Notes: a model not told the origin generated them from the letters alone. Shown: positions 32,406 through 43,009, counted from the first letter of the stretch. The stretch: DNA of 64,000 nt from Leifsonia sp. 71-9 (GCF_001898805.1 NZ_MKVJ01000021.1:238506-302505), one strand, 5' to 3'. Made by a program: numbers and translations.

Positions 32406-34724
32406 TCAGGCGACGACCGGGCCGAAGCGCTCCGGGAGGGTGGAGCGGTGCGTCGCGCGCAGCTCCTCCAGGCCGACGGTGAACTGGTCCTGCACCTCGA
32501 GCACCGGCTGGGTGCCGACCTCGGCGTCGGTGACGCCGATGCGCAGGATCGGGACGCCCCGGCCCTCGCAGAGACCGCGGAACTTCACGTCGTCCTCGCG
32601 CGGCACCGAGACGATCACGCGGGCGGTCGACTCGCTGAACAGCGCGGTCGCCGCATCCACACCGTCGCGGTCGACGATCTCGCCCAGCCACACGCGGGCG
32701 CCGACGCCGAACCGCATCACGCTCTCGGCGAGGGCCTGCGCGAGGCCGCCGTCGGCGAGGTCGTGCGCGGACGAGACGAGACCCTCGACCGAGGCCGCGT
32801 GCAGCGTCTCGGCGAGCGTGCGCTCCGCGGCCAGGTCGACCGCCGGCGGGCGTCCGCCGAGGTGACCGTGGATGGTGCCGGCCCACGCGGAGCCGTCCAG
32901 CTCCTCGCGGGTGACGCCGAGGAGGTAGATGTTCTCGCCCTCGTCCTGCCAGCCGGCGGGGATGCGGCGCGCGACGTCGTCGATCACGCCGAGCACGCCG
33001 ACGACCGGGGTCGGGAAGATCGGCACGTCGCCGGTCTGGTTGTAGAAGGAGACGTTGCCGCCGGTGACGGGGATCTCGAGCTCCAGGCAGGCGTCCGAGA
33101 GACCCTCGACGGCCTGCGAGAACTGCCACATGACCTCGGGATTCTCCGGGCTGCCGAAGTTGAGGCAGTCGGTGACCGCGGCCGGAACGGCACCGGAGGC
33201 GGCGACGTTGCGGTAGGCCTCGGCCAGGGCGAGCTTCGCGCCCTCCTTCGGGTCGAGCTGGCAGTAGCGGCCGTTCGCGTCGGTGGCGATGGCGAAGCCG
33301 AGGCCGCTCTCCTCGTCGACGCGGACCATGCCGGCGTCGTCGGGGAACGAGAGGGCCGTGTTGCCGCCGACGAAGTAGTCGTACTGGTCGGTGATCCAGC
33401 CCTTGTCGGCCAGGTTGGCCGAGCCGAGCAGCGCCAGCACCTGCTCGCGCAGGGCGTCGCCGCCCTCGGGGCGGGGGAGGCGGGAGGCCGAGTCGGCCTG
33501 CAGCGCGTCGATCCAGGTGGGGTAGGCGACCGGGCGCTCGTAGACCGGGCCGTCGACCGCGACGGTGCGCGGGTCGACATTGACGATCTCCTCGCCCTTC
33601 CAGTTGATGACGAGGCGGCCGGTCTCGGTGACCTCGCCCAGCACGCTGGTCTCGACATCCCACTTGGCGGTGACGGCGAGGAAGGCGTCGAGCAGCTCGG
33701 GCTTGACGACCGCCATCATGCGCTCCTGGCTCTCCGACATGAGGATCTCCTCGGCGGTGAGCGACGGGTCGCGCAGCAGCACCTTGTCCAGCTCGACGTA
33801 CATGCCGCCGTCGCCGTTGGAGGCGAGCTCGCTCGTGGCGCAGGAGATGCCGGCAGCGCCGAGGTCCTGGATGCCCTCGACGAGCTTGTCGCGGAACAGC
33901 TCCAGGCAGCACTCGATGAGCACCTTCTCGGCGAACGGGTCGCCGACCTGGACCGCGGGGCGCTTGGTCGGGCCGCCGGCCGAGAACGTGTCGGAGGCGA
34001 GGATGCTCGCCCCGCCGATGCCGTCGCCGCCGGTGCGGGCGCCGAACAGCACGACCTTGTTGCCGGCGCCGGAGGCGTTGGCCAGGTGGAGGTCCTCGTG
34101 GCGCAGCACGCCGACCGACAGTGCGTTGACCAGCGGGTTGCCCTGGTAGATCGGGTCGAAGTAGGTCTCGCCGCCGATGTTCGGCAGCCCCAGGCAGTTG
34201 CCGTAGAACGAGATGCCCGAGACGACGCCGTGCACGACGCGCGCCGTGTCCGGCTCGTCGATGGCGCCGAAGCGCAGCTGGTCCATCACGGCCACCGGGC
34301 GCGCGCCCATCGAGATGATGTCGCGCACGATGCCGCCGACGCCGGTCGCAGCGCCCTGGAAGGGCTCGATGTAGGAGGGGTGGTTGTGCGACTCCACCTT
34401 GAAGGTGACCGCCCAGCCCTCGCCGACGTCGACCACGCCCGCGTTCTCGCCCATCCCGACCATGAGGTTCTTCTTCATGGCCGGGGAGACCTTCTGCCCG
34501 AACTGGCGCAGGTAGATCTTCGACGACTTGTAGGAGCAGTGCTCCGACCACATCACCGAGTACATCGCCAGCTCGCCGCTGGTGGGGCGGCGGCCGAGGA
34601 TCTCACGGATCTGCGCGTACTCGTCCTCCTTCAGGCCGAGCGCCGCGAACGGCTGCTCCTTCTCGGGAGTCTCGATCGCGTTCGCGACGGTGTCGACGAC
34701 GTGCTGGGCGGTGGTGTCGGTCAC
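32406..34724 (-). CDS. purL: Phosphoribosylformylglycinamidine synthase subunit PurL
   Basis: The 772-residue protein is the small-type PurL that needs PurS and PurQ, both encoded about 5.2 kb away at 39.9-40.9 kb. It converts FGAR to FGAM using ATP and ammonia supplied by PurQ. The [12 protein letters not shown] motif, [13 protein letters not shown], the [19 protein letters not shown] segment and the double ATP-grasp-like fold are evident. The start is GTG with GGAG eight bases upstream and a TAGACT -10 box at 34768-34773. Confidence 0.96.
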   Translation of the reverse strand: MTDTTAQHVVDTVANAIETPEKEQPFAALGLKEDEYAQIREILGRRPTSGELAMYSVMWSEHCSYKSSKIYLRQFGQKVSPAMKKNLMVGMGENAGVVDVGEGWAVTFKVESHNHPSYIEPFQGAATGVGGIVRDIISMGARPVAVMDQLRFGAIDEPDTARVVHGVVSGISFYGNCLGLPNIGGETYFDPIYQGNPLVNALSVGVLRHEDLHLANASGAGNKVVLFGARTGGDGIGGASILASDTFSAGGPTKRPAVQVGDPFAEKVLIECCLELFRDKLVEGIQDLGAAGISCATSELASNGDGGMYVELDKVLLRDPSLTAEEILMSESQERMMAVVKPELLDAFLAVTAKWDVETSVLGEVTETGRLVINWKGEEIVNVDPRTVAVDGPVYERPVAYPTWIDALQADSASRLPRPEGGDALREQVLALLGSANLADKGWITDQYDYFVGGNTALSFPDDAGMVRVDEESGLGFAIATDANGRYCQLDPKEGAKLALAEAYRNVAASGAVPAAVTDCLNFGSPENPEVMWQFSQAVEGLSDACLELEIPVTGGNVSFYNQTGDVPIFPTPVVGVLGVIDDVARRIPAGWQDEGENIYLLGVTREELDGSAWAGTIHGHLGGRPPAVDLAAERTLAETLHAASVEGLVSSAHDLADGGLAQALAESVMRFGVGARVWLGEIVDRDGVDAATALFSESTARVIVSVPREDDVKFRGLCEGRGVPILRIGVTDAEVGTQPVLEVQDQFTVGLEELRATHRSTLPERFGPVVA

Positions 34725-34780
34725 GCGGGCACTCCAGGCTGCAGGCGGAAGCGGGGGGATCGACCCCAGTCTACCGGGGC

Positions 34781-35584
34781 TCAGGCGGGACAGCGCTCCG
34801 AGGGGATGGCGTCCGCCCGGCCCTGGCCGATCGGGAGGACCGACGCGTTCGCGATCTGGATGTCGGAGACCACGCCGTTCATCACCGCGAACACGATCCA
34901 GCCGCCCGATCCGTCGGTCAGCCCGTACCCGGTGGTGATGTCGTTGTAGGTGTACGTCTGCGGGATGCCCGGATAGGCCGCGAGGAGTTCGTCGAGGGTG
35001 GAGCTGATCCCGATCCCCTCGGCCGTGCGCGGAGTGATCGCATGGTCGTCCGATCCCCTGCCGAAGTTGCCGAACTGGATCGCCGCGGTGCGTCCCGACC
35101 CGTCGGCGGCGGCGACGAAGGTGAATCGCATCCCGCCGGGCGAGGTCAAGACGGAGAGCTGCCCGACGCAGACCGAGTCGGTCTCGTCCGCGAAGGCCGG
35201 GAGTGCGCCGCTCTGCTCTGGCAGCGTCGAGCCGAGCTTCACCGGTCCGACACCGTCGAAGTCGATCGTCCAGGTGGCGGGGTCGGCCGGGTCCAGCGTC
35301 GACGTGGGGGTGGGTGTCGCCGTGGGGGTGGGAGTCGGGGTCTCGGTCGGCGTCGGGGTCGGCACGAGGGTCGGGGTCGGGCTCGTCACGGGCGCCGGGT
35401 CGAGGAGGCCGGAGCTGAGGGCGTAGGCGACGCCGCCGCCGGAGATGCCCACGGCCAGCAGCACGAGGGTCACCACGAAGGCCGTGCGCTTGCGGCCGCG
35501 GCCGGCGCGTTGTGAGGCGGCCGTGGTCACGATCAGCTCGCGGATCGCCGCTTTGCGGCGCGGGTCGAAGGTGGGCTCGGTCAT
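34781..35584 (-). CDS. Membrane protein encoded with the ECF sigma factor (possible anti-sigma)
   Basis: The 267-residue protein has about 33 cytoplasmic residues, one transmembrane helix (about 34-57), a Thr/Pro repeat linker (about 68-98) and an extracytoplasmic domain of about 165 residues with two Cys (VCVGQL and the final ERCPA). Its ATG overlaps the sigma-factor stop (ATGA). That position fits an anti-sigma or co-regulator, but no zinc-binding HxxxCxxC is present, so the role is inferred. The linker separates the sensor domain from the membrane. Confidence 0.7.
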   Translation of the reverse strand: MTEPTFDPRRKAAIRELIVTTAASQRAGRGRKRTAFVVTLVLLAVGISGGGVAYALSSGLLDPAPVTSPTPTLVPTPTPTETPTPTPTATPTPTSTLDPADPATWTIDFDGVGPVKLGSTLPEQSGALPAFADETDSVCVGQLSVLTSPGGMRFTFVAAADGSGRTAAIQFGNFGRGSDDHAITPRTAEGIGISSTLDELLAAYPGIPQTYTYNDITTGYGLTDGSGGWIVFAVMNGVVSDIQIANASVLPIGQGRADAIPSERCPA

Positions 35585-36180
35585 CGTTCTCCTCCGTTCT
35601 TCCGGTCGTTCGTATCGGCGGCGCCGTCCTCGCCGAGGAGCTCGGCGAGGTGCGCCTTGGCGCGGGACAGTCGCGATTTCACGGTCCCGGGTGCGACGCC
35701 GAGGGCTTCGGCGGCATCCGTCGTGCTCAGCTCCTCGAACACGCAGAGCGTGATGATGTCCTGGTCGCGTTTCGGGAGCCGGGCGAGGGCGGCGCGCACG
35801 GAGGCGCGGCGCGCGTCGGTGTCGAGCCGGTCGTCCACGACACCGGAGTGGTCGGGGGCGTTCTCGGGCGGGGGGAGATGGCCGAGCGCCTCCCGGTAGC
35901 GCCGGGACGAGCGCAGATGGTTGCGGTGGACATTGTTCGCGGTCACCAGCAGCCAGCCGATCACCGAGCCGTTCACCACGCGCATCGCATCGCGTCGCCG
36001 CCACGCCTCCAGGAAGACGACCGCGGTGACGTCCTCAGCGTCGTGCACCGACGACGTCAGCCGCAGTGCCTGCCGGAACACGCGTTCGTGGTGCAGATCG
36101 AAGAGAGCGCCGAACGCGTCGGCGTCTCCGTCATGTATGCGATCGAGCACAGCGGGCTCGTCGAGCAGATATCCCCTCAC
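35581..36180 (-). CDS. ECF-type RNA polymerase sigma factor
   Basis: The 199-residue protein has sigma region 2 ([23 protein letters not shown], split over helices, about 12-80) and region 4 ([41 protein letters not shown] region, about 130-180). I chose GTG 36180; the longer frame would start inside the terminator of the upstream yegP gene. It is translationally coupled to a single-span membrane protein. GGAACC (36210-36215) and CACTAT (36187-36192) upstream could form a self-recognised promoter. Confidence 0.87.
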   Translation of the reverse strand: MRGYLLDEPAVLDRIHDGDADAFGALFDLHHERVFRQALRLTSSVHDAEDVTAVVFLEAWRRRDAMRVVNGSVIGWLLVTANNVHRNHLRSSRRYREALGHLPPPENAPDHSGVVDDRLDTDARRASVRAALARLPKRDQDIITLCVFEELSTTDAAEALGVAPGTVKSRLSRAKAHLAELLGEDGAADTNDRKNGGER

Positions 36181-36186
36181 ATCTCT

Positions 36187-36215
36187 ATAGTGTCCGCAGC
36201 GCGGGGTGCGGTTCC
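36187..36215 (-). promoter_or_regulatory. Candidate promoter of the ECF sigma gene
   Basis: On the minus strand GGAACC (36210-36215), which contains the GGAAC word common in ECF -35 elements, is 17 bases before CACTAT (36187-36192). CACTAT is six bases before the GTG. Confidence 0.35.
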
Positions 36216-36234
36216 CGACGGACGGGCCGAACGT

Positions 36235-36285
36235 CACGACACGCCCTCCCGGGCCGTGGACGGGCGCGCGGAAGGGCGTGTCGTG
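36235..36285 (-). terminator. Hairpin after yegP-like gene
   Basis: Arms 36235-36247 and 36273-36285 are exact 13-base reverse complements. They lie 53 bases beyond the DUF1508 stop codon and just upstream of the ECF sigma gene. Confidence 0.65.
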
Positions 36286-36337
36286 GCGGATGAGGGGCGC
36301 TCATCCACAGGTGGTGCGGTGGTGCGGCTGGTGCGGC

Positions 36338-36520
36338 TCAGGTGTCGAGTTCGACGACCTCGGCGGTCGGCGCGTTCTTCTGCACGGACGCGATGCCGTT
36401 CTTGGCGCCGGACTTGCTGGCGTACCCCTCCGAGGTCGCGATGGTCTCGCCGTTGGCGGCCTTCAGCCGGAAGCGGTACTCGCCCGCCTTGTCCTTGTAG
36501 AGCTCGAACTTTCCTGCCAT
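36338..36520 (-). CDS. YegP-like DUF1508 protein
   Basis: This 60-residue protein is a single DUF1508 unit: KFELYKDKAGEYRFRLKAAN followed by GETIATSEGYASKSGAKNGI. Two copies occur in E. coli YegP; here there is one. Members are small cytosolic proteins of unknown function. An AGGGCACC ribosome-binding region precedes the ATG. Confidence 0.82.
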   Translation of the reverse strand: MAGKFELYKDKAGEYRFRLKAANGETIATSEGYASKSGAKNGIASVQKNAPTAEVVELDT

Positions 36521-36596
36521 GGTGCCCTCCGTACTCGTGACGTGGTGCGAACACGCGACACAGTAGTGGGCGCGAGCGGCGGTGGGGAGTACCGGC

Positions 36597-37055
36597 TCAG
36601 GAGAGCTTCGGCGGCCCGATCACGAGCAGCGCGGCCATGATGACGACCGCGAGGACGGCCAGCGACGTGGCGAGCACCGCGACGTGCGTCAGCATCCAGC
36701 GGAACAGCCTCCCGAACCGGCTGTGGTCGCGGGGATCGTCCGTGGGGGTGGTCCGCCAGCCGCCGTCGAGCCGGCCCGTGCGGTCGGCCCAGAGGTCGAA
36801 GGGCACGGTGGCGTACGGGACGACGGCCGTCGCGACCGCGAGCACGATGAGCGGAAGGCGCCAGCGCTGGTTGACCCCGATCAGGGCGGCCGTGATCGCG
36901 TACGCGATGAACACGAAACCGTGGGTCGGTCCGGCCACCGCCACGGGCCAGTCGCCCACCCCGACGGCGTACTTGAGCACCATCCCCGCGATGAGGAGGG
37001 TCCAGGTGATCGCCTCGGCGACGGCGAGGATGCGGTACAGCAGGCGGGGGGTCAT
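36597..37055 (-). CDS. DUF3817 family membrane protein
   Basis: The 152-residue protein has three helices of the DUF3817 type (AVAEAITWTLLIAGMVLKY, then GPTHGFVFIAYAITAALIG and a third) plus an extra C-terminal helix (about 125-147). Function is unknown. ATG 37055 is 34 bases after the ilvD stop, and CAGGCT lies six bases upstream, so it may also have its own promoter. Confidence 0.78.
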   Translation of the reverse strand: MTPRLLYRILAVAEAITWTLLIAGMVLKYAVGVGDWPVAVAGPTHGFVFIAYAITAALIGVNQRWRLPLIVLAVATAVVPYATVPFDLWADRTGRLDGGWRTTPTDDPRDHSRFGRLFRWMLTHVAVLATSLAVLAVVIMAALLVIGPPKLS

Positions 37056-37089
37056 GCCTCCAGCCTGACGGATCGCCGCCGCCGGCGAA

Positions 37090-38955
37090 TCACCCGAAAG
37101 TACGAACGCGCTCCTCGAGCTGGTCGACGTCGCGGGCCGCACCCTTGTCGGCGGAGAGGGCCATCGCGGCGTAGGCGCGCAGCGCGGCCGACACCGGACG
37201 GTCGCGGTCGAGCGGGCGGTAGCCGCGCCCGGACTCGAGCGCTTCGCGGCGGGCGTCGAGCACGGCGTCCGGCACGTCCAGGCGCAGCGCGCGGGTGTGC
37301 ACGTCGATGCTGATGATGTCGCCGTCCTCGACGAGCGCGATCAGGCCGCCGGCCGCCGCCTCGGGCGAGACGTGCCCGATCGAGAGGCCGGAGGTGCCGC
37401 CGGAGAAGCGGCCGTCGGTGATGAGCGCGCACTTCGCGCCCAGCCCGCGGCCCTTCAGGAACGACGTCGGGTACAGCATCTCCTGCATCCCGGGCCCGCC
37501 GCGCGGTCCCTCGTAGCGGATGACGACGACGTCTCCCTCGTTCACGCGCTTGCCGAGGATCGCCTCGACCGCGGCCTCCTGCGAGTCGACGACGACCGCC
37601 GGTCCGCTGAAGGTGAGGATGCTCTCGTCGACGCCCGCGGTCTTCACCACGGCGCCGTCGGGGGCGAGGTTGCCGCGGAGGATGGCGAGGCCGCCGTCCT
37701 TCGAGTAGGCGTGCGCCACATCCCGGATCACGCCGGTCTCGGCGTCGAGGTCGAGCTCGTGCCAGCGCTCCGACTGCGAGAACGCCGACGACGAGCGCAC
37801 ACCGCCGGGCGCCGCGTGGAACAGCTCGATCGCCTCGGGCGTCGCCGAGCCGCCGCGGATGTCCCAGTCCGAGAGCCACGCGTCCAGCGTCGAGGCGTGC
37901 ACGGTGTGGACGCCGCGGTCGAGCAGACCCGCGCGGTCGAGCTCGCCGAGCAGCGCGGGCACACCGCCGGCGCGGTGCACGTCCTCGACGAGCGCGGCGC
38001 CGTTGGGCGCGACCTTCGACAGGCACGGCACGCGGCGCGACAGGGCGTCGATGTCGGTCAGGTCGTAGTCGATCCCGCCCTCTCGGGCCGCGGCCAGCAG
38101 GTGCAGGATGGTGTTGGTCGAGCCGCCCATCGCGATGTCGAGCGCCATCGCGTTGCCGAAGGCCGCGCTGGTCGCGATCGAGCGGGGGAGCACGGACTCG
38201 TCGTCCTGGTCGTAGTAGCGGTGCGCCAGCTCGACGGCGGTCGCGCCGGCCTTCTCGTAGAGGGCGCGGCGGGCGGTGTGCGTCGCCAGGGTGGAGCCGT
38301 TGCCCGGCAGCGCCAGCCCGAGCGCCTCGGTGAGGAAGTTCATCGAGTTGGCGGTGAACATCCCGGAGCAGGAGCCGCAGGTCGGGCAGGCGTTCTCCTC
38401 GATGCGGAACAGGTCCGTGTCGCTCACGCTGTCGTTCGCGGAGTCGGCGATCGCCGAGATGAGGTCGAGCTTGCGCACGGTGCCGTCGACGAGCGTGGTG
38501 CGGCCGCCCTCCATCGGGCCGCCCGAGACGAAGACGACGGGGATGTTGAGGCGCAGCGCCGCGAGCAGCATCCCGGGCGTGATCTTGTCGCAGTTGGAGA
38601 CGCAGACGATCGCGTCGGCGCAGTGCGCGTTGACCATGTACTCGACGGAGTCGGCGATCAGCTCGCGCGAGGGCAGCGAGTAGAGCATGCCGCCGTGGCC
38701 CATGGCGATGCCGTCGTCGACCGCGATCGTGTTGAACTCGCGGGCGATGCCGCCCGCGTCGTGGATGGCCTGCGAGACGATGCGGCCGACCGGCTGCAGG
38801 TGCGTGTGGCCGGGGACGAACTCGGTGAAGCTGTTCGCGACCGCGATGATCGGCTTGCCGAAGTCTTCGCGGGCGACGCCGGCGGCGCGCAGCAGTGCGC
38901 GGGCGCCGGCCATGTTGCGGCCGTGCGTGACGGTGCGTGAACGGAGTGGAGGCAT
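37090..38955 (-). CDS. ilvD: Dihydroxy-acid dehydratase
   Basis: The 621-residue Fe-S enzyme makes 2-oxo acids in isoleucine and valine synthesis. Cluster and substrate motifs are intact: [12 protein letters not shown] (about 122-133) and [17 protein letters not shown] (about 195). The start [21 protein letters not shown] is typical. AAGGAT lies six bases before the ATG. It is divergent from an MmyB-type regulator with a palindrome between them, and is not linked to other ilv genes here. Confidence 0.95.
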   Translation of the reverse strand: MPPLRSRTVTHGRNMAGARALLRAAGVAREDFGKPIIAVANSFTEFVPGHTHLQPVGRIVSQAIHDAGGIAREFNTIAVDDGIAMGHGGMLYSLPSRELIADSVEYMVNAHCADAIVCVSNCDKITPGMLLAALRLNIPVVFVSGGPMEGGRTTLVDGTVRKLDLISAIADSANDSVSDTDLFRIEENACPTCGSCSGMFTANSMNFLTEALGLALPGNGSTLATHTARRALYEKAGATAVELAHRYYDQDDESVLPRSIATSAAFGNAMALDIAMGGSTNTILHLLAAAREGGIDYDLTDIDALSRRVPCLSKVAPNGAALVEDVHRAGGVPALLGELDRAGLLDRGVHTVHASTLDAWLSDWDIRGGSATPEAIELFHAAPGGVRSSSAFSQSERWHELDLDAETGVIRDVAHAYSKDGGLAILRGNLAPDGAVVKTAGVDESILTFSGPAVVVDSQEAAVEAILGKRVNEGDVVVIRYEGPRGGPGMQEMLYPTSFLKGRGLGAKCALITDGRFSGGTSGLSIGHVSPEAAAGGLIALVEDGDIISIDVHTRALRLDVPDAVLDARREALESGRGYRPLDRDRPVSAALRAYAAMALSADKGAARDVDQLEERVRTFG

Positions 38956-39000
38956 GCTCCCATCCTTCGGGCGGCGGCTCGGGAGCGGAAGTCAGCGTTG

Positions 39001-39031
39001 ATACTAGTAGTGAGAGCACTAGTATCGAGCT
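39001..39031 (+). promoter_or_regulatory. Promoter and palindrome upstream of the MmyB-type regulator
   Basis: ATACTAGT (39001-39008) is exactly repeated inverted as ACTAGTAT (39018-39025) with a 9-base spacer. TAGTAT (39020-39025) is a -10 box seven bases before the GTG at 39033. The palindrome covers the whole core promoter, which suggests autoregulation. It could also affect ilvD. Confidence 0.6.
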
Positions 39032-39032
39032 C

Positions 39033-39827
39033 GTGCCTGACACCGAGGACCGCCGCCGCGAGCTCGGGCGCTTCCTGCGCTCCCGCCGCGAGCAGGCTCC
39101 GCGCGCCGACTACGGCCTCCCGCCGGTCGGCCGCACCCGCGACGTCGGCCTGCGCCGCGAGGAGGTCGCCTACCTCTCCGGCGTCAGCGTCACCTGGTAC
39201 ACCTGGCTGGAGCAGGGGCGTCCGATCAACCCGTCGCGCTCGGTGCTCGACGCCGTCGCCCGCACCCTGCGCCTCCCGCTGCCGGAGCAGGAGTTCGTGC
39301 TCTCCCTCGCCGGGTTCGGCCTCGCGCCGACGGTCGCGGCACGGGCGGTGGAAGATGCGCCTCCCCACCTCCAGCGGCTGCTCGACGCGATCGACCCCAA
39401 CCCGGCGTTCGCGCTCGCACCCGACTGGGGCATCGCGGGTTGGAACGACGCCTACACCCGGCTGTATCCGCGGGTCGGGGACGTACCTCCCGAGGACCGC
39501 AACCTGCTGTGGCTGGTCTACACCGACGACGCCGTGCGGGAGCTGCTGCCGGACTGGGATGTGACGAGCGCGCGGTTCCTCGCCGAATTCCGGGCCGAGA
39601 CCGGCGCGCGGGCGGGCGATCCGGGCGTGCGGGCGCTCGTGGAGCGGTTGCGCGCGGCGAGCCCGGAGTTCCGCGCGGCGTGGGAGCACTACGACATCAG
39701 CGGGTTCGCCTCCCGCGAGCGGCTCTTCCGCCTCCCGAGCGGCGTCACCGCGCGCTTCGAGCACCACCAGCTGACGCCGACCGACCACCCCGAACTCCGC
39801 CTGGTCGTCTACACCCCGCTGGCGTAG
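39033..39827 (+). CDS. Helix-turn-helix regulator, MmyB-like ligand domain
   Basis: The 264-residue protein has an N-terminal Xre-type helix-turn-helix (GLRREEVAYLSGVSVTWYTW) and a C-terminal PAS-like domain of the MmyB family (WGIAGWNDAYTRLYP, then LVYTDDAVRELLPDW). Members of this family sense small ligands, often fatty acids. The start is GTG 39033; upstream frame overlaps ilvD. It often controls an adjacent SDR or oxidoreductase gene, but here the divergent neighbour is ilvD. Confidence 0.85.
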   Translation: MPDTEDRRRELGRFLRSRREQAPRADYGLPPVGRTRDVGLRREEVAYLSGVSVTWYTWLEQGRPINPSRSVLDAVARTLRLPLPEQEFVLSLAGFGLAPTVAARAVEDAPPHLQRLLDAIDPNPAFALAPDWGIAGWNDAYTRLYPRVGDVPPEDRNLLWLVYTDDAVRELLPDWDVTSARFLAEFRAETGARAGDPGVRALVERLRAASPEFRAAWEHYDISGFASRERLFRLPSGVTARFEHHQLTPTDHPELRLVVYTPLA

Positions 39828-39830
39828 CCC

Positions 39831-39889
39831 CCGAGCACAGCAAAAGTGCGCCGAATCGAGCGGATTCGGCGCACTTTTGCTGTGCTCGG
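39831..39889. terminator. Perfect 27-bp hairpin between the MmyB regulator and purQ
   Basis: Arms 39831-39857 and 39863-39889 are exact reverse complements around a 5-base loop. The core CGAGCACAGCAAAAGTGC also occurs, with one change, in the hairpin at 62118. Genes converge here. Confidence 0.85.
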
Positions 39890-39905
39890 CGGCTGGGGAC
39901 CGGGT

Positions 39906-40604
39906 TCAGGCCTCGACGAGGGCCGAGCGGATGACGGAGGTGAAGAAGGTGAGGCCGTCGACGCCCGAGCGCATGGCGTCGGAGGTGTCGGGGCCGAAGC
40001 CGGGCTCGACCGCGTGCTCCGGGTGCGGCATGAGGCCGACCACGTTGCCGCGCTCGTTGCGCACGCCCGCGATGTCGTTGAGCGAGCCGTTCGGGTTGAC
40101 GCCCTGGTAGCGGAACGCCACCAGGCCCTCGCCCTCGAGGCGCTTGAGCTCCTCGGCCGAGGCGATGAAGCCGCCCTCGCCGTTCTTGAGCGGGATGACG
40201 ATCTCCTGGCCCTGCTCGAAGCCGCTGGTCCACGGGGTGTCCGTGTTCTCGACGGTCAGCGACTGGTCGCGGCGGATGAAGTTGCCGTGGTCGTTGCGGA
40301 TCAGGCCGCCCGACACGAGGTGCGCCTCGGCGAGCATCTGGAAACCGTTGCAGATGCCGAGCACGGGGACGCCCTTGGCGGCCGCGTCCACGACCTCGGT
40401 CATGATCGGCGAGAGGCTCGCGATCGCGCCGCAGCGCAGGTAGTCGCCGTAGCTGAAGCCGCCCGGGAGGACGAGCGCGTCGACGCCCTGGAGGTCGTGC
40501 TCGCCGTGCCAGAGCGCGACCGGCTCGGCACCGGCGAGGCGCACGGCGCGAAGGGCGTCGCGGTCGTCGAGCGAGCCGGGGAAGGTGATGACGCCGATGC
40601 GCAT
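39906..40604 (-). CDS. purQ: Phosphoribosylformylglycinamidine synthase subunit PurQ
   Basis: The 232-residue class I glutamine amidotransferase supplies ammonia to PurL. The start [19 protein letters not shown], the nucleophile loop [10 protein letters not shown] (Cys) and the C-terminal GLMPHPEHA His-Glu are present. Its ATG overlaps the purS stop (TGATG). Confidence 0.96.
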   Translation of the reverse strand: MRIGVITFPGSLDDRDALRAVRLAGAEPVALWHGEHDLQGVDALVLPGGFSYGDYLRCGAIASLSPIMTEVVDAAAKGVPVLGICNGFQMLAEAHLVSGGLIRNDHGNFIRRDQSLTVENTDTPWTSGFEQGQEIVIPLKNGEGGFIASAEELKRLEGEGLVAFRYQGVNPNGSLNDIAGVRNERGNVVGLMPHPEHAVEPGFGPDTSDAMRSGVDGLTFFTSVIRSALVEA

Positions 40605-40864
40605 CAGGCGCCGGCCTCGTCCGGGTAGTGGATGCCCACGACGTCCTCGATCACGGAGTTGGAGAGGATCTCGTCGGCGATCTCGCGGACCGCGGCGCGC
40701 GTGGCGTCGTCGATCGGGCCGTCCACGGTCAGCTCGAAGCGCTTGCCCACACGGACGCCGCTGAACTGACCCTTGCCGATGCGCGAGAGGGCGCCGGCGA
40801 CGGCCTTGCCCTGCGGGTCGAGCAGTTCGGCCTTGGGCATGACTTCCACAACGATCGTCGACAA
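40604..40864 (-). CDS. purS: Phosphoribosylformylglycinamidine synthase subunit PurS
   Basis: The 86-residue protein bridges PurL and PurQ. The sequence [20 protein letters not shown] is the usual beginning. The only suitable start is TTG 40864, with AGGAG seven bases upstream; a longer frame continues into the paaX region. A TAGAAT -10 box (40906-40911) overlaps the stop codon of the PaaX gene, so purSQ has its own promoter. Confidence 0.9.
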   Translation of the reverse strand: MSTIVVEVMPKAELLDPQGKAVAGALSRIGKGQFSGVRVGKRFELTVDGPIDDATRAAVREIADEILSNSVIEDVVGIHYPDEAGA

Positions 40865-40905
40865 AGGTGCGCTCCTGCTCGCTCGCGGTCGGGGGTTCGC
40901 CTGCG

Positions 40906-40911
40906 ATTCTA
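40906..40911 (-). promoter_or_regulatory. purS promoter -10 box overlapping the paaX stop codon
   Basis: TAGAAT on the minus strand begins with the TAG stop codon of the PaaX-type gene. The predicted leader of about 35 bases contains AGGAG before the TTG start. Confidence 0.55.
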
Positions 40912-41748
40912 CCGTGCGGCGGCGGCCACGCGATCCGGCCCGGCGATGCGGGAGGCATGGGCGACGGCCCGCTGCTCGAGCGTGTTCCGCAGGCGCGCGA
41001 ACAGGGCGGCGGAGGCATCGCCGGGCCAGCCGTCGGGCAGCGCGGCGGGCGGGAGTCCCGGGTCGCGATAGGGGACCACCCGCCACTCGTCGAGCGCGCG
41101 CACCCACAGTGCGAACGCCTCTTCGTCGCCGATCGCGGGCGAGACGTCGACCGAGCCGAAGCGGTCGAGGAACGCCTCGTGCACGCGGCGGATGGCGGGG
41201 AGGTCGTACCAGGACGCGAGACCCGTGGAGAGGTCGCTGCGGGCCGCCGCGTCCACGAACAGCACGGCGTCGAACTCGGCCACGACCTCCGCCAGCTCCT
41301 GCTCGAGGGCGGCCGGGCCGATCCACAGGCCGTCCGCGACCGTGCCGCAGCCGATCGCCGCGAGCCGGCGGCGCAGCTGGTGCCGCAGCGACCGCTGGCG
41401 CTCCGGGAACGAGTACGACACGAGGCACCACGCCGTCGCGGGGCGGCGCTCGCCGAAGATGCGCGCGTCGCCGCGCTCCAGCATCGGCACGGCGGCCGGG
41501 TCGAGGGCGTAGCCGGGCGCGCCGCCCTCGCCTGCCGCTCGCCGCAGCACACCGCGCGCGACGAGCCGGGCGATGCTCGACCGCGCCGTGGCGGGCGGGA
41601 TGCCGAGCGAACCGAGCAGCTGCACCGTGCCCGCGGCGGACATCCACCCGCCCAGCGGGCGCAGCATGCTGCCCACGATGGTGCGCAGCAGCGCGGTGGC
41701 GCTTCCGGAGTTCGCCTCGAGATCCTCGCGGAGGGCGACCTCAGTCAT
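40909..41748 (-). CDS. PaaX family transcriptional regulator, last gene of the kyn operon
   Basis: The 279-residue protein has the PaaX N-terminal winged helix ([26 protein letters not shown] in two helices), the middle segment [23 protein letters not shown] and the C-terminal PaaX domain. PaaX proteins repress aromatic acid catabolism and are released by acyl-CoA effectors. Its start overlaps the kynU stop by eight bases, so it likely senses an intermediate of this pathway, which is an inference. Confidence 0.87.
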   Translation of the reverse strand: MTEVALREDLEANSGSATALLRTIVGSMLRPLGGWMSAAGTVQLLGSLGIPPATARSSIARLVARGVLRRAAGEGGAPGYALDPAAVPMLERGDARIFGERRPATAWCLVSYSFPERQRSLRHQLRRRLAAIGCGTVADGLWIGPAALEQELAEVVAEFDAVLFVDAAARSDLSTGLASWYDLPAIRRVHEAFLDRFGSVDVSPAIGDEEAFALWVRALDEWRVVPYRDPGLPPAALPDGWPGDASAALFARLRNTLEQRAVAHASRIAGPDRVAAAAR

Positions 41749-43009
41749 GCGTCAGCTCGCCGAGCACATCGCGCACGGCGGACATCCCCCGCCACACCTC
41801 CTCGAAGCTCGTGCTCAGCGGCGACAGCCCGATGCGCAGCCCGTTCGGGTTGCGGTAATCGGGGATGACGTCCTGCTCCCAGAGGGCAGCGGTCACCTCG
41901 CGCATGGCCGGGTGGTTGACCGTGACGTGGCCGCCGCGACGGTCCGGGTCGCGCGGGCTCGCGAGCGTCGCGCCGAGCGGGGCGAGCCATTCGTCCGCGA
42001 GCGCGACCGCGAACTCCGTGAGGGCGACGGACTTCGCCCGCACCGCCTCGATGCCGGCCTCGGCGAGCATGGCGATCGTGTCCTGCATGGCGAGCATCCC
42101 GACGACCGGCGGAGTGCCGCTGATGAACCGGCGGATGCCGTCGGCCGGGCGGTACTCCGGCCCCATCGCGAAGACGTCGCTGGTGCCCATCCAGCCCTGG
42201 ATCGGCTGGGCGAGCCGGTGCTGGAGGCGCGTGGCGACGTAGCCGAACGCGGGGGATCCCGGTCCGCCGTTGAGGTACTTGTAGGTGCAGCCCGCGGCGA
42301 GGTCGACGCCCCACGCGTCCAGCTCCACCGGGACGGAACCCGCCGAATGGCAGAGGTCCCACAGCACGAGCGCGCCCGCGTCGTGGGCGATCCGCGTGAT
42401 CGCGGGCACGTCGGCGAGGAACCCGGAGCGGTAGGCGACGTGGCTCAGCACGACGAGCGCCGTCTGCGGCCCGACGACGGCCGCGACCTGCTCGGGGGTG
42501 ACGCCGGCCTCGGTGTCCGCCTCGATCCAGACCAGGTCGAGACCGCGCTCGCGGGCGATCCCGTCGAGCAGGTAGCGATCGGTCGGGAAGTTGTCGGTGT
42601 CGAGGACGATCTGGGTGCGGTCGGGGCCGGCGTCCACGGCGGCGCGGGCGAGCTTGTAGAGGACGACCGTGGTCGAGTCGCCGATGAACGTCTGACCGGC
42701 GGCGGCTCCCAGCGCGGCATCGCCGAGGGCGTCGCCGATCGTGAACGGCAGCTCCATCCACGCCTCGTCCCAGCCGCGGATGAGGCGGCCGCCCCAGCCG
42801 TCGAGCAGGAATCGCTGCACCCGCTCGACGCTCGCGAGGGTGGGGCGGCCGAGCGAGTTGCCGTCGAAGTAGGCCGTGACGCCCGTGCCGTCGGGCACGC
42901 CGACGAAGCGCTCGCGGTAGGTGGCGAGCTGGTCGGCGCCGTCGAGCGCGCGGGCGGCCGTGAGCGGGTCGGGCGCGAGGAGGGCGGAGGTGGTGGCGTC
43001 GTCGGTCAT
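41741..43009 (-). CDS. kynU: Kynureninase
   Basis: The 422-residue PLP enzyme cleaves kynurenine to anthranilate and alanine. The [10 protein letters not shown] start motif, the [14 protein letters not shown] segment and the PLP Lys in [13 protein letters not shown] are present. Its ATG overlaps the stop of the amidohydrolase gene (ATGA), placing it third in a four-gene operon. Confidence 0.94.
   Translation of the reverse strand: MTDDATTSALLAPDPLTAARALDGADQLATYRERFVGVPDGTGVTAYFDGNSLGRPTLASVERVQRFLLDGWGGRLIRGWDEAWMELPFTIGDALGDAALGAAAGQTFIGDSTTVVLYKLARAAVDAGPDRTQIVLDTDNFPTDRYLLDGIARERGLDLVWIEADTEAGVTPEQVAAVVGPQTALVVLSHVAYRSGFLADVPAITRIAHDAGALVLWDLCHSAGSVPVELDAWGVDLAAGCTYKYLNGGPGSPAFGYVATRLQHRLAQPIQGWMGTSDVFAMGPEYRPADGIRRFISGTPPVVGMLAMQDTIAMLAEAGIEAVRAKSVALTEFAVALADEWLAPLGATLASPRDPDRRGGHVTVNHPAMREVTAALWEQDVIPDYRNPNGLRIGLSPLSTSFEEVWRGMSAVRDVLGELTHD

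Noticed and set aside
32118-34949. A 943-codon plus-strand frame opposite purL
   Set aside because: It is the complement of purL in high-GC DNA, with no recognisable motifs and an Arg/Val/Ala/Asp-biased composition.
36181-36237. ECF sigma start at 36237
   Set aside because: That start would place the first codons in the yegP terminator stem and add 19 residues unlike sigma factors. GTG 36180 fits promoter spacing.
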